From: Antedon bifida
Taxonomy: Eukaryota > Echinodermata > Crinoidea > Comatulida > Antedonidae
DNA length: 64,000 bases
Direction of reading: 5' to 3'
Assembly (NCBI GenBank): GCA_963402885.1
Contig: OY727094.1
Coordinates: 28,646,501 to 28,710,500, forward strand
Shown here: positions 1 to 10,538 of the stretch, piece by piece
How the letters are laid out: each line of letters starts with the position of its first letter
Position numbering within the stretch: position 1 is the stretch's first letter
Program-made: the position numbers and the translations under genes
The notes under the pieces: model-generated
What the model was told of the DNA's origin: nothing
The model's database searches: none
Seen by the model: only the letters and a program-made list of their open reading frames with translations

Positions 1-284
1 TACTACTGTATGATTGTCCTTGTTTTTGCCACGTAATTATAAAACAAGACGTACTGCATCTAAAAAATGAAGTATTATATATTAAAAAAATAATACATAT
101 AATTAAAGCACACACTTTTAACTTTTTAAAGAAATATGGTAATTATAAACTGAAACATTTACACATTTCTATATTTATAAATTCATTTTATGCTGTTTTA
201 TCTGCTTTTAAAATATTTATAATTTTTTTCCGTTTTATACGTATATAATATTGGTTTATGATGCATCGTTTGGAGTATACTTAC

Positions 285-385
285 AAGTATTTTTTGATGT
301 TTCTTTTAATGTTGCATTGTCAAGATCTGAAGTGCATACCGTAGTTTTTACCATTGCATCAGTTATTTCAGACTCTGGGTCAAAA
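285..385 (-). CDS. Roc GTPase exon 2 (switch region)
   Basis: The acceptor is TTTTCATAG and the donor ACTT|GTAAGTATA. It completes the codon left open by the P-loop exon (GA|T), then encodes FDPESEITDAMVKTTVCTSD, which resembles the segment after the P-loop in invertebrate DED-ROCO proteins. It leaves in phase 1. Bases 1-284 show no further exon. Confidence 0.62.
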
Positions 386-3300
386 CTATGAAAATTGCAT
401 ATTATTATATTATGAAACAAATATTAATAAATGTGTTTTTAAAATGCTCCACAATCATTAGATATTAAATATATTTCAATTACTGTCGTAATATGTAATA
501 TATTCCACATGTTGACCATATAATTTATCTATTCTTAGTTTGCAAATGTTGGATAAATAATCAAAGGCAAAACAAAGTGTATATACTTTTGTTGTGTACC
601 ACCCAAGAATACTTGATTTTACATATTACAATAATGTGAACTTTACCGCATGTAGAAAAGAAATTATCTTACTCTTTTTGTAAAAGAGAATTAATAGTAG
701 AAGTTTTTCCAACTCTTTCAAGCCCTACAAAAATAGTTCTTCCTTGGTTGAACTTTGTCTTTCCTTCTTCCAGGGCAGCGTTAAATGCTCTTAGAGTTTC
801 TGGTCCACGTGCCAATATCTCCACTGGAACATGCTTACCTTTAAAAATACAATAATAGTAATTATTTGATTATTTATAATAGGCAACATAAATAAAACAA
901 TAATAAATAAATAAGTTATAAAAGCATGTAGTTGATATTCCAGTATTATGAAATGTGTGTTTATATAAGACCACTATGGCAATAAAGAGACAACTACATT
1001 ATTTCCATTCCATTACAGAATTAACTGAATTGCGCAAAACATGTTTAGGCTATATATACAGAATATTAAAAAAATGATTTGAAAATTAGAAATATAAAAA
1101 TACAGAGAAAGTAATAAATTACAATGGAACAAACGAATTTAAAATTTTGCTAATTTTAAATACTAACCTGTTGGTTTACCACTTAGTTTTGTCAATGCCT
1201 CCACTTCGTAAGTCATACCATAACGTGTCATTTGTTCAATGAATTTTTCAATCTTCTCTCCCTCTGCAAGTAAGCCTTTCTTTTCCAATTGTAAGATTAA
1301 CAAAAACGGATCTGTGTCATCGTTGACCTTAATGCCCTTAAGTTGGCCTATAGTTAGCATGTTGTCTGTTTTCATTTGCTGACCCAACGCTATTAATTTT
1401 CTTCGATGGTCTGAGAAGTTTTTGTATGGAACGTCGAAGTTTGGTGATTTCACAGTTTTCGCAATCGCTTCATGAACTCCCTGAAGTCCGCATAAGTTAG
1501 TGACTTCAACGAGGATATCTATGTCTGTCGGTTTCAGAAGTCCTGAAGCCTTAAGTAGGCCAAGCAGTTCAAAAGTTGTGTTTGTCTTTTCTATCTTGAA
1601 CAAAGTAATGGTTTTGTCACGAGTTGTGAACTCGCTTAGTAACACTCTTAGCATGTGAATGTTTCCATGATCCCTCCACCAATCAGATACTTCAGTGAGC
1701 AGTTCATTGAAATCATCTTCATCCAATTCTAATAATGATGATAAACGATTTGTTAAGGACACATCTGAAGATGCTCAACTATCAATTTAGAAGTGTAGAC
1801 CTATCTTATCGCCTATTTTCATAATTCGTTTGTTTATGTAGACTTAGAATTCTCTTTCAACTGTAAATTGTAATTTACAAAATAAAATGGTGTATTAATA
1901 CATTTTATAATTATATTTATAACTATTTCATTCGATTTTTTATTTCGGAATACCATGATCCATAATATATCCATAGCAAATTATATTATTATATTTTGAT
2001 TGTTAGAATATAAAAGAATAGGCTCATATCACATATAATTTTATATGTAAAACTGAAATTATGTAGGCCTATGGTAAATATACACGATCAACTAACCGGT
2101 GGTTGGTGTAGCTGGAATAACATCAGGCGCCACAGCGTCAGGACCTATAAGATAATATCATTTAAAATCAAATTAACGTTTATTAAATAATATTATCATC
2201 CATAAGATCAATCTAAAATCATCAAATTAAGAAAGGTGAAATCCCAGAAATCAAAAGTTTGATACAGAACGTACATAAATATAATTAGGCCTAAACATGA
2301 TAATATAGACAAAAAACAGAAACAAATAACAGGAGTGGAGTAAGGACAGAGAACAAACTAATGTAATACAAAATTAGCATACTTTTTAATTGTGGTTATT
2401 CAGGCCACATTTGAAACAGAATTCGTTCATGTTAATGGACATAATATTTAATACGCATAATTAACTACACTCATGAATATGCATTAGGAAGATTCGTTTG
2501 TTTTAATATCGGTTCATTTCAGTACAGTATTGTACTTATAACTGCCATGCTGCACCCTATGCTGACGTCGTGTATATGCTATTTTATAACGTCTCCTATA
2601 AATACATTTTTCTTTTAAAAGAAAATGTTTGTCTCTTCAAGCTAGGACACACGATAATCGGCTGTATAAACATATGAGTTTACACATATTTTACTGGTAT
2701 TTCATTACCATAGTAGGCCTACTTGTAGATTAGAAAACTAAATTAATAGCCTAAAAGGGATTGTTTCGTGTAAGGTATAGGATACAAAACATTTATTTTT
2801 TCATTTTATAAGCCATCATTCACGGCTAAAATGCAAACAAACGAACGGCTGATTGACAAAATTGTACCTTGTATTGGTCTTTCAAGTGCATCTACTGCTT
2901 TAGGAAGATCAAGTTGTTTCAATTTAGCAATAAAGTCTGTCATATCTTCTTTAATGATATTCTTGTCTTCCAAATTGTGTATCATTTCCCAACTGTCTTT
3001 GTAGTTCTTCGTCGGCGTGTTGTATAATCCGTCAATCCTCCTCACGTCTGTCTGAATCACCTGTTGTCCAAATCGCATCAGCTTCTGTCGGTGTTCTGTA
3101 AACTCAGTTACGGCTATTTCTCTGACATCCGGGAATGATGTCCAAGTTGCCTTAATCTTATCTTGTAGAGCGAAGTGACCAGTTAGCTTGATGGCGTTAT
3201 AAAGGAGCGCAAGATCTTTGCAACTCAACAATGATTTTTCATATAACGCATTTAGTAGGTTTATTGTATCCGTGATTTTGGAAAGCTTCTGAGGCTCGAT

Positions 3301-4497
3301 GTGATCTTTGAATAATACCTTCAGCATAACGAGGCAATGATTATCGTTATAATAATCTGCCACATGCGTCTTTATTAATTTAAAGGTAATTTCTGAGAAT
3401 GAAAGAATAAAATACAGCAATATAATTGGTCGTTTGGATAACATGAACATTGACCATTGGAGCGCATAACGCACGCGATGACAAAACTGCTTTGAAATTA
3501 AATGGCCGTACCAACAGTATTAGTCAGGTGGTTATATTGTTGAGTTAACATTGGGTTTGGAGAGTAAGCAAAACATCCCCAACAAACAAACACACCTAAT
3601 GTACTGCATATTGAGTTAAATTACACAGGCATCGATTGAACGCATATGTTTTACCATTAGCTAGTTTAAAAATAACCAAATTTGAGAAGAAAAAAACACA
3701 ATGTTTTTTGAGACCCCACTGACATTTTTTTTATCCTAATACAGTATAGACCATAATAGAAAAATATTATACTGCATTTCTTTTATGACAAATGTGTGTA
3801 TTTTACATACATCACAAATGCACTACTTTTATATGACGGTATTTTGTGTGTACTTATTGAGTTGATCTATATCTTTCATTACCTTAGACTAACTAAACAG
3901 TGGTCCTGTTGTTTTGTAGAATCCATGTATCTTAAATTTATTCTTTAAGGGTATAGTGACTATCTGTTTTAAATAAAATAACAGTACACGGAATTTCCAC
4001 CCGAATCAAGATATTTTATTATATTTATTGGTTTCCCAATGATGAGGCTTTATATTCGTCTTAGTATTGCTTGACATCTGTAGTTTGTTTTTTAATGTAT
4101 CCTATAGAACTTTATCTGTTTCCATGCCAAAGAGTCATGGTTCATTTCATCTGACTTGTGGACATGCTTGCTGACCCGTACTAATAGTGCTCACGTCTTC
4201 AACTGTCCAGATATTTCTTCTCTTATGTTCACCATGTCATTGTTTTGATAATAATATTAATGATATTCATACACAAGCTGAACAGTCGATACCAAAAACC
4301 AGAAGGAACCACCAAAAACCTGGTCCCAAAAGTGTTTTTTCTTTGAAGGAAGATATGTAGGCCTATTTGTTTATTATAGACTGATCACCCTATTACATAC
4401 TAAGGCCAACCAATGCTGGCTTTTTATTTATTGGTTGATCTATTAATTAGCCTATAGATTAGAAGGAAACATAAAAAAGGATATATTTACCATCCAT
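285..4497 (-). CDS. Tandem-DED / ROCO-type GTPase gene (5' part; 3' end outside window)
   Basis: Six coding exons were read by hand on the minus strand: 4491-4497 (M-D), 2868-3392 (DED pair B), 2097-2144 (linker), 1168-1764 (DED pair A), 673-838 and 385-285 (Roc). All junctions keep frame and use GT/AG, giving 481 residues before the window edge. DED folds lie at about residues 4-85, 95-175, 200-285 and 305-390. The Roc P-loop GLERVGKT is at residues 431-438, followed by a switch-like TDAMVKTTVCT. In ROCO proteins (LRRK, MFHAS1 types) Roc binds GTP and is followed by COR; COR would be encoded beyond position 1. DEDs assemble with other DED proteins in apoptosis and innate signalling; here the RxDL motif is degenerate. 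The specific role is inferred. The remaining sequence inside the span is intron with no other gene seen. Confidence 0.78.
673..838 (-). CDS. Roc GTPase exon 1 with P-loop
   Basis: This 166-nt exon starts after TTTTTAAAG and ends AAAGA|GTAAGA. It encodes VEILARGPETLRAFNAALEE and then TIFVGLERVGKTSTINSLLQ. G-x4-GK-T/S is the nucleotide-binding P-loop, and the lead-in EGKTKFNQGR matches ROCO-type Roc domains. The two first bases complete the Gly codon of the preceding DED exon. Confidence 0.8.
1168..1764 (-). CDS. DED pair A exon of gene 1
   Basis: The 597-nt exon has acceptor CATCTTCAG and donor CCAACAG|GTTAGT; phase is 1 on both sides. First DED: DFNELLTEVSDWW, HMLRVLLSEF, LLGLLKASGLLKPTDIDIL. 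Second DED: RRKLIALGQQM, LILQLEKKGLLAEGEKI, EVEALTKLSG. There is no ATG at its start (the first in-frame residues come from GAT GTG TCC), so it is an internal exon. Confidence 0.8.
2097..2144 (-). CDS. Pro/Ala linker mini-exon of gene 1
   Basis: A 48-nt phase 1-1 exon encodes PDAVAPDVIPATPTT. The acceptor is ATCTTATAG and the donor ACCACCG|GTTAGT. It would be a flexible spacer between the two DED pairs. A close copy lies at 17097-17147 in the paralogue, which supports it as coding. Confidence 0.68.
2868..3392 (-). CDS. DED pair B exon of gene 1
   Basis: A 525-nt exon with acceptor TTTCATTCTCAG and donor ATACAAG|GTACAA, phase 1-1. DED core: VMLKVLFKDHIEPQKLSKI, then LLNALYEKSLLSCKDLALLY and IKLTGHFALQDKI. 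Second fold: HRQKLMRFGQQV, WEMIHNLEDKNIIKEDMTDF, LPKAVDALERP. The spacing matches the canonical DED 'L-FL---IP--KL-KI' helix 2-3 pattern. Open frame upstream of 3392 is intron reading, not coding. Confidence 0.8.
3475..4490. other. Intron 1 of gene 1
   Basis: No open frame or repeat beyond short AT-rich runs. The 3720-4330 part is homologous to 20030-20540 and 21120-21620 upstream of the second gene, so it belongs to the duplicated 5' block. Confidence 0.4.
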
Positions 4498-4543
4498 ATT
4501 GTTGAAACCCTTTACTATCGTTTAATAATAGGTATGCAGTTTA
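4491..4543 (-). CDS. Start exon of gene 1 (ATG GAT G)
   Basis: After acceptor AATTAATTTCAG, a short exon ends AACAATATGGATG|GTAAAT. It supplies Met-Asp and one base of a third codon, completed as Glu by the DED pair B exon. Near-identical exons at 20650, 21784 and 46018 support its reality. Only 4491-4497 is coding. Confidence 0.6.
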
Positions 4544-4837
4544 CTGAAATTAATTGTAAAACATATAAATATTAAGTAGCATTACTTTATACCACTACTG
4601 ATTAAAAATAGGCTTACCGTATTCATGTTAGTAGCAGTTTTTAACAGGCACTCCCACACCTCAATATTAATAATTTAATCTATTGTAAATATACATCCTG
4701 TGGCTACTTCATGTTGTGTGTTAGAGTCTTAGACTGTACTCATTTAGACCATACTATTACTAACAATATTCACACAAAAACGGTTGTTGTTTGGTAGAAA
4801 TGCATAAAACAGAAATAAAAGAATCGAAATTATACTT

Positions 4838-4920
4838 ACCGTGTATTAAGCCAAAATGGCGATAGAGCAATTGACAGGAAGGTAAAGGCGAACAATAGAA
4901 GTTCGCGTCATGTAGGTTAT
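4838..4920 (-). promoter_or_regulatory. 5' block of gene 1: YY1-like site, 5'UTR exon donor
   Basis: On the minus strand the segment reads through a CRE-like GACGCGAACTTC stretch and CGCCATTTTGGC (YY1-type core AAAATGGCG on the plus strand) to the donor ACACG|GTAAGT. I infer a first noncoding exon with a downstream YY1 element. The same arrangement recurs at about 20976, 22121/25705, 38541 and 46440. Confidence 0.45.
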
Positions 4921-5379
4921 TATAAACACTGTTTCCCTTTTGTAGGCCTATTTATAGAACAAGATATTTTCCACTATTCTAAATTAAGCGCTGGAACGAA
5001 CGAATCTCCTATTGTTTGGTAAATAGTGCAGTTATCAATTTCCAGAAAGATAATAATAGCCCACTCTTACCATATTATTTATTTAATTACCAGAACTCAA
5101 AATTATGATAAGCTGATTTGTAATCATGTTTACAATAGATGCATGCTTATCTTTACTTTGGTTTACTTTGGGGTAGAGACTGGAATCGACATTAGAATAT
5201 AAGTCCCTCGGTACGTACTTTTCCATGAATATATCTGAGGTGTACAGTATAGGGTACATACTTTGCATGTGATTCTGCCATATTTCGATTGCTGAATTAA
5301 TTTATTTTGACTGATGTTTCATATGAGAATGAATTCTATTATCTAGCCATTCATTGTGTTTTTGAAATAAGAACCAGTA

Positions 5380-5612
5380 CAGTAACGTGTTTTTGTCACA
5401 TAATTAAAAACTTACTCATACCAAATAATATAATGGTCGCTAATGGAGGTTTCTTACGTAAAGTGATCTTTAATTGGAAGAGGACCACTACAGTTACGTG
5501 TTTTTGTCACATAATTAAAAACTATTTATTATTCTTGTCTTTACTCATACCAAGTAATATAATGGTCGCTAATTGGAGGTGTCTTTAAGTAAAGTGGACT
5601 TTAATTGGAAGA
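5380..5612. repeat. ~111-bp tandem duplication
   Basis: Two adjacent copies begin CAGTAACGTGTTTTTGTCAC at 5380 and CAGTTACGTGTTTTTGTCAC at 5491. They run through a shared ATAATATAATGGTCGCTAAT to a shared TTTAATTGGAAGA. The second copy carries a short insertion. The open frame across it is a by-product of the repeat. Confidence 0.75.
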
Positions 5613-5989
5613 AAACTAGTGGGGCATTATTGACTTTTTGTTTTGTGCTGACTATAATTTAATAAAGCGTCGGGCCTACTTTGCCTTGTTATTGCATGCA
5701 CAGAAAATATAGTCTTAATTATAATGGTCTTTAATGTAGGTCATTGAAAGAAGACAAGTGCATGTAATGCGCGATCAAAACCTGAATCTCAACTCCGACC
5801 TATTGTAAAACGGTTGGCTGACTACTAATATTTCCCCCTGTACAGTATTCAATGATGGGCATGATGAGCATTCGTAACTCTTACAATTTCTTCTCCTTTA
5901 AATCTCTTTTGAAAAAAACATCTCTTTCACTCTCTCTGATATTATTTCTTTTTATCCTTCTTTCATAGTAGGCCTACTGTATATTTATA

Positions 5990-6150
5990 TATAGGCCTAT
6001 ATTTATTTTTTATATCTTTGTTAATTTTGTATTTTTATAGTTTATTTTGTATTTTCTGTTTGTATTGTTTGAGGGTCTCTAATGATCAGCTTATGCTGGA
6101 TGGATCACCCTCATAAAATATTGTTCAAATAAAAAATAAAATAAACAATT
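5990..6150 (+). mobile_element. 3' end of a non-LTR retrotransposon (relic)
   Basis: The stretch GAGGGTCTCTAATGATCAGC ... GCTGGATGGATCACCCTCAT, followed by A-rich AAATAAAAAATAAAATAAAC, looks like the 3' UTR and tail of a CR1/RTE-type LINE. No reverse transcriptase sequence remains upstream. Confidence 0.4.
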
Positions 6151-6177
6151 TCAATACGTGGGTCAGACATTATTAAA

Positions 6178-6540
6178 CGGGCCCGGACAGCATACTTTTG
6201 AATGCCGAACACTCTTCAATCTTACATTGGAAATAATATTAATCTTATTAGTCATTTTCATTGGCATTCAAAGACTATACTCCGCCACAAAGCGGGTCCG
6301 AGAAGCAGCGTCCGGGAAGGGTGAGAACATAACTTAAGTTAAGTTAAGTCACCCACTACACCCCCTCCCTCCATGAACGGGTCGGACAGCATACTTTTGA
6401 ATGCTTTTCAATCTTACACTGGAAATAATAATATTGTATTATAATTTAATCTTATTAGTCGTTTTCATTCGCAATAAAAAACTATACTCCGTCATACTCT
6501 GAGAAAGGGGAGAACATAACTTGAAAGTTAAGTAGGCCTA
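6178..6540. repeat. ~190-bp tandem duplicate, third copy at 38 kb
   Basis: Two copies start near CGGACAGCATACTTTTGAAT (6184 and 6383). Each passes through TTAATCTTATTAGTC and ends near GAGAACATAACTT. A third diverged copy is at about 38045-38165, next to another copy of the 5' gene block, so it moved with that segmental duplication. Confidence 0.65.
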
Positions 6541-7814
6541 TAATATGCCCCACTCCCTCCCTCTCTCCCTTGGAAAAACAATATAGATGTGTTTTCCAAG
6601 GCACCGTATGTCAGATTTTAAAAAAGAAACTTCAATAAAACGAATTAATCCAAAGGCAAAACGGATATATTCTGTTGTTATTAATGATTGACTGATTTTC
6701 AGTTTCGCTAAATACGGTATTAGATCTATATATAGAGGGCGTATACCAATTATTTGATGTCTTTGGTTGCGCCGCGTACTATTGAGTATGCTGTCCCATC
6801 ATGCAACATCGAGAAAGGAATTTCTATGTCGGATTTAAGCACACTATGCAAGACAAATGGTCAAATGGTAATGATAGGCTGTATAACGCAGGAGAGGAAA
6901 TACCGAATGGAGTGTTTCATGTTAAAATTTGATTGGATTGCAATTAAATGATGTATACCCAAGAAGAATGATTGATTGAAGGAATTAATCCATCTATTGA
7001 CCATGGCCAAGATGCATGGGTAAGCCTACTTCTTATTTCATTCAAGACTATTTTTTATGGGTTTTTTGTGCTGTAGGCCTAAGCTTTACTATAACATCAT
7101 AATTGGCAATGTTTGTTTGTTTATGTCTTTAGGCACATATGTGGCCAAAGACAACCAATAGTAAATTAATCACTGTCCTATCAGATAGGTGGTAATCCTC
7201 CTGTCGTGAGGACAATGCAATATGTGTTTCAAATGTATTAAGTAGGCATGTTTATTTACTTTCCAACTATCTTGCTATTGGTATTTATAAAAAATGTAAT
7301 ACGATGGTTGTTTAACTGTTATTTACCTGCATACCATAGTGAGTGTAAACCCACATGGAGTTTATAAAACGTACTAAAGTTATTTATTCTTAATCGTATT
7401 GTTATTAGCATGCCTAAAGGTTATTGTATTGTGATTTTAAGAACGGCTGGGTGTTTGTGTTTTGGTATTTTTAACAGAAGAAAAATGTAGGCCCTATAGG
7501 GACGGTGGTTAGCACAGCGAACTACTGTAACATTAGCATAGCTAAGTATTACATCAAATGATATAATCTGGCCATAGTATAGTCATGGAGGTATACCTCC
7601 ATGGTATAGTAAACCTTTTGACACATGTGAGCCCGATAAACAAATACAAGGAAACTAGTATTATTGGTTGTAAAGTTATTTAATATGAATGGCAAGTCAT
7701 TGTTGCAACATGCACGTAAAAGGAGAACATAAAAAAGGAACATTGGGATGCTCTGAAAGGGCCAAATACCATGTCTCAAAATCGTAAAAATAGAGAGGGA
7801 GTGGATGGAGGGAA
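6541..7814. other. Intergenic, no supported gene
   Basis: Unique AT-rich sequence. The longest open frame (65 codons at 6754) has no recognisable domain and no splice context I trust. Confidence 0.4.
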
Positions 7815-7835
7815 GTTGTTGTTGTTGTTGTTGTT

Positions 7836-7876
<41 letters not shown>

Positions 7877-7905
7877 TATTATTATTATTATTATCATTAT
7901 TACAT
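7815..7905. repeat. Compound microsatellite (GTT)n(GTC)n(ATT)n
   Basis: Uninterrupted GTT units pass into GTC units and then TTA units over about 90 bases. The open frame reading poly-Thr on the minus strand is an artefact. Confidence 0.95.
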
Positions 7906-8329
7906 TATTAACACCAATTTGTGTCAATGTTATCAATAATAAGTGCCCATAGATATATTATGTTTATGAACACGTTCAATTAATTAAATCTGGAGGCACA
8001 TGAGAATGAGTCTGGCAGGTGGACACCGTGTTTGCGAGCATCGGCCTATCGTTGAAGAATGCAAGTTGGATAATAATCTATATTGGGGTTATTAAAATTA
8101 CATAAGTATTTTAGACGACCAAATCAAGTGATAATTACACGAGAGAGCCCACCAAAAAGATTAACGGTAGAAAGTTGTACGTGTGTAGGCTACTGGGCAT
8201 TTGTAACACAATTATAATTATTATATGATTATACTTACTACCTGTACACAAGTTCGTACGCTAGATGATTCATACAAAGCACTGTTATAATACTATTATG
8301 TTAATTTCCATCCCAATCTTGAATGCTGG

Positions 8330-9000
8330 TTAAATGTCTGGTGCTTCATTTGCTTGATTGTTGTTTCTCTCGTTATGTTTGAAACTTTTGTCTGCCGATT
8401 TAGTTTTTGTCGTATTTTCACTTCTAGGCTTGGTTGAGTTAGAAAGGTCTTCTGCACATGTCTAGGATTTACCAACCTATCTTTATTTATGTTTCCATCT
8501 TTCTTCTCATGTGATTAATTTTAGTTTTCTTGCTGTTCATGCACTTTTGTGATCTGTTTTGGTCCTTTTCCACTTTCCAGAACGGTTTCAATTTGCTCCC
8601 TCCTCTTTTTTTTCTGCTTCTGTTCTTCTCATCTTTCTTATAATTTTTAATATCTCTTGTGCATTCTATCTTTTGTTTTGTAGATTTGTTTTCTATTTTT
8701 CTAAGACCTTTTCGCTTTTTATCAAGCTCTATCATGATCATAATTGTCCTCCTCCGATGTCTTTCCCTAAGCACTACTTCTCAACTGCCGCCATCACTGA
8801 TGACGACATCAGATAAAACTTTGTGTTTATTTCTACTTCTTCGATATCTAGACTAGACGGTTTTCAGTTCCAATTAAAATTCTTCCTTTCTGTTTGTAAT
8901 TTATAGTATATGTTTAGCCATTTTTCAAATTTCGTATCATCAGTATCTTGGTTCTTACCATCCTGGCCATTTGCCATTTGGGCCCTCCCAAGTTCAGTAT
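8330..9000 (-). mobile_element. Possible LINE ORF1-like remnant
   Basis: On the minus strand, a start near 8978 reads MANGQDGKNQDTDDTKFEKW and LNIYYKLQTERK before a stop. A Lys/Arg/Glu-rich frame (8774-8487) and further charged frames follow, broken by stops. Composition and the start resemble first-ORF proteins of L1/Tx1-type LINEs, but no RNA-binding motif is certain. It could instead be unrelated low-complexity coding sequence. Confidence 0.3.
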
Positions 9001-9369
9001 CTGATTGATTGATTATTCCTTATTCGTACAAAAAAAATGTATAAGAAGATTACAATCAATATACTAAAAATGTACAACGGGTATAAACCTTCATTAAAAG
9101 CAGAAAACATGAGATCAAAGAGACATTCAAATACAGTAGACATGTGTTTAGGTATACCAACTGTTTAAATAACGGCATATGTCAATTGCTTCGAGAGGTA
9201 CAGTACTGTATGAGTTTATTTGACATTGACGTATGTACAAAAACTGAACAACAGAACTATAAACAGAACTATTTTCACGTTTGTTGGCTTATTTTGTTGA
9301 ACCATCAAATTTGTGATGCATCATGGCCTTCTTTTCACCATTTTGTCAATTGTAAGAGTTGAGTCGTAA

Positions 9370-9425
9370 ATTCAAGATTGATCATAATTGTTCATTCAAT
9401 TTCATTTTATTTTTCCCGGGAAGAC
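9370..9425 (-). mobile_element. LINE 3'-tail fragment
   Basis: The minus strand reads TTGGTTGAGCTGGTCTTCCC, then GGGAAAAATAAAATGAAA, a form typical of CR1/L2-type 3' ends. No coding part is attached. Confidence 0.35.
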
Positions 9426-9703
9426 CAGCTCAACCAAGAGATGTTCTTCCGCTCAGATATTAACTACAGTAAAAGAAACATTGATAAAAAACTGTCTATA
9501 CAATACTCTATATAAACGAATTTATTTTACAACACAATATAAAGTAAAAGTTGTTTAAAAAAGACTGAACGTGGACTAATTTAGAGTTTATGAAATACAT
9601 TCTAGCATCATGTTTGGATATTTAATTAGAATTAGCCAATTCTCGATGCAATTTTAGTCTCGTTGCTACGGCCGTGAAAGCATGAAAATGATGTATTTTT
9701 CTA

Positions 9704-9891
9704 TCAAGCAGTAATTTCATGCTGAGTAGTTGGCTTGTACATTTTATCATGTATATAGCAAATAAATGAAATTATAGTTATAAACAAACCAAGAGTATTT
9801 AAAATGATTGCTACTGTTTGATGAAATACAACGAAGATTACCAGGACGCCAGCTAAAATAATACAAACTAATGTAACTATCCACCAATTCT
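9704..9891 (-). CDS. Terminal exon with two transmembrane segments
   Basis: The acceptor TTTTTCAG precedes AG AAT TGG TGG. The first two bases complete a Glu codon, and 61 residues and a stop follow. Two ~21-residue hydrophobic stretches are separated by H-Q. There is no signal peptide. Confidence 0.62.
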
Positions 9892-10538
9892 CTGAAAAAC
9901 AAAACAACACCGTGTTCTTATAGACTTTTGTTTTAGTTTAGGTTTTAGAAAGTTTCACTATTAGGCCTATGACATTCTTTTTTTTAATTAATTGTTTCTT
10001 TAGCTAATTTCGATTTAAAATTGCATTGCGGTAACATTTCTATCAATGGAATATTTTTAGGGACTGTGTGCCAAATTGATTCCTTAAAAATCGCATTTAT
10101 TTGTTTAATAGAAATAACATTTCAGCAGCATTCAATTAAATTACCTTTCAAAACATTCTGTATACTTTGGTTTCTTGGTTGCTCAGCACTGTAAATATAT
10201 CATACAGATACATTAACACAAAGTTATTAATGACGTGTGGATTATGGATAAGCATGACCACTGTGTTTAACTTTTTGTGGTATTCAATTTTATTTTGTTA
10301 TTTTACTTTGCGTTGTACAGTAATTATTCTATAAAATGGTATCGATTGTTCTCTCACTGTCAATTTACGTGCACAAAAATATCAGCTAATATAGTAATAT
10401 AGGCCTAGTAAGTAATTAATAATTATTATATGTTGTTATAACGCTATGGATAGCAAAATGAGTAACAATATTGTATGTAGGTGAAACGATTGAATGGCAT
10501 TTCCGAAGATATTTACCTGTGAGGCTGTTCATGCAAAC
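9704..10538 (-). CDS. Three-exon membrane tail, candidate alternative 3' end of gene 2
   Basis: Exons 10517-10538 (22 nt), 10145-10188 (44 nt) and 9704-9891 (188 nt, ending TGA) chain in phases 1-2, 2-1 and 1-stop. They read G-LHEQPHS-AEQPRNQSIQNVLK-E, then two hydrophobic helices: WWIVTLVCIILAGVLVIFVV and TVAIILNTLGLFITIISFIC. The cytosolic-type end is YIHDKMYKPTTQHEITA. Entry in phase 1 fits directly onto the DED-A exon donor at 13460, which would give a membrane-anchored tandem-DED protein. No DED exon lies closer, so either this is alternative to the soluble tail at 12769-12950 or it belongs to a partly lost gene. Acceptors TTTTTCAG and TATTTACAG and donors CACAG|GTAAAT and GAAAG|GTAATT are reasonable. 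Confidence 0.6.
10145..10188 (-). CDS. Juxtamembrane exon
   Basis: A 44-nt phase 2-1 exon encodes AEQPRNQSIQNVLK, between acceptor ATATTTACAG and donor TTGAAAG|GTAATT. It is polar and would be the spacer in front of the membrane helices. Confidence 0.52.
10517..10538 (-). CDS. 22-nt micro-exon before the membrane tail
   Basis: Acceptor TTATTTCAG and donor CCTCACAG|GTAAAT; phase 1-2, encoding LHEQPH. It is very short, so this rests on the frame agreement with the exons on both sides. Confidence 0.42.

Noticed and set aside
2806-3474. 222-codon frame taken as a whole gene
   Set aside because: Its ends are intronic; splice sites at 3392 and 2868 bound the coding part and agree in phase with the neighbours.
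7697-7936. Poly-threonine protein
   Set aside because: It is the translation of the compound trinucleotide microsatellite.
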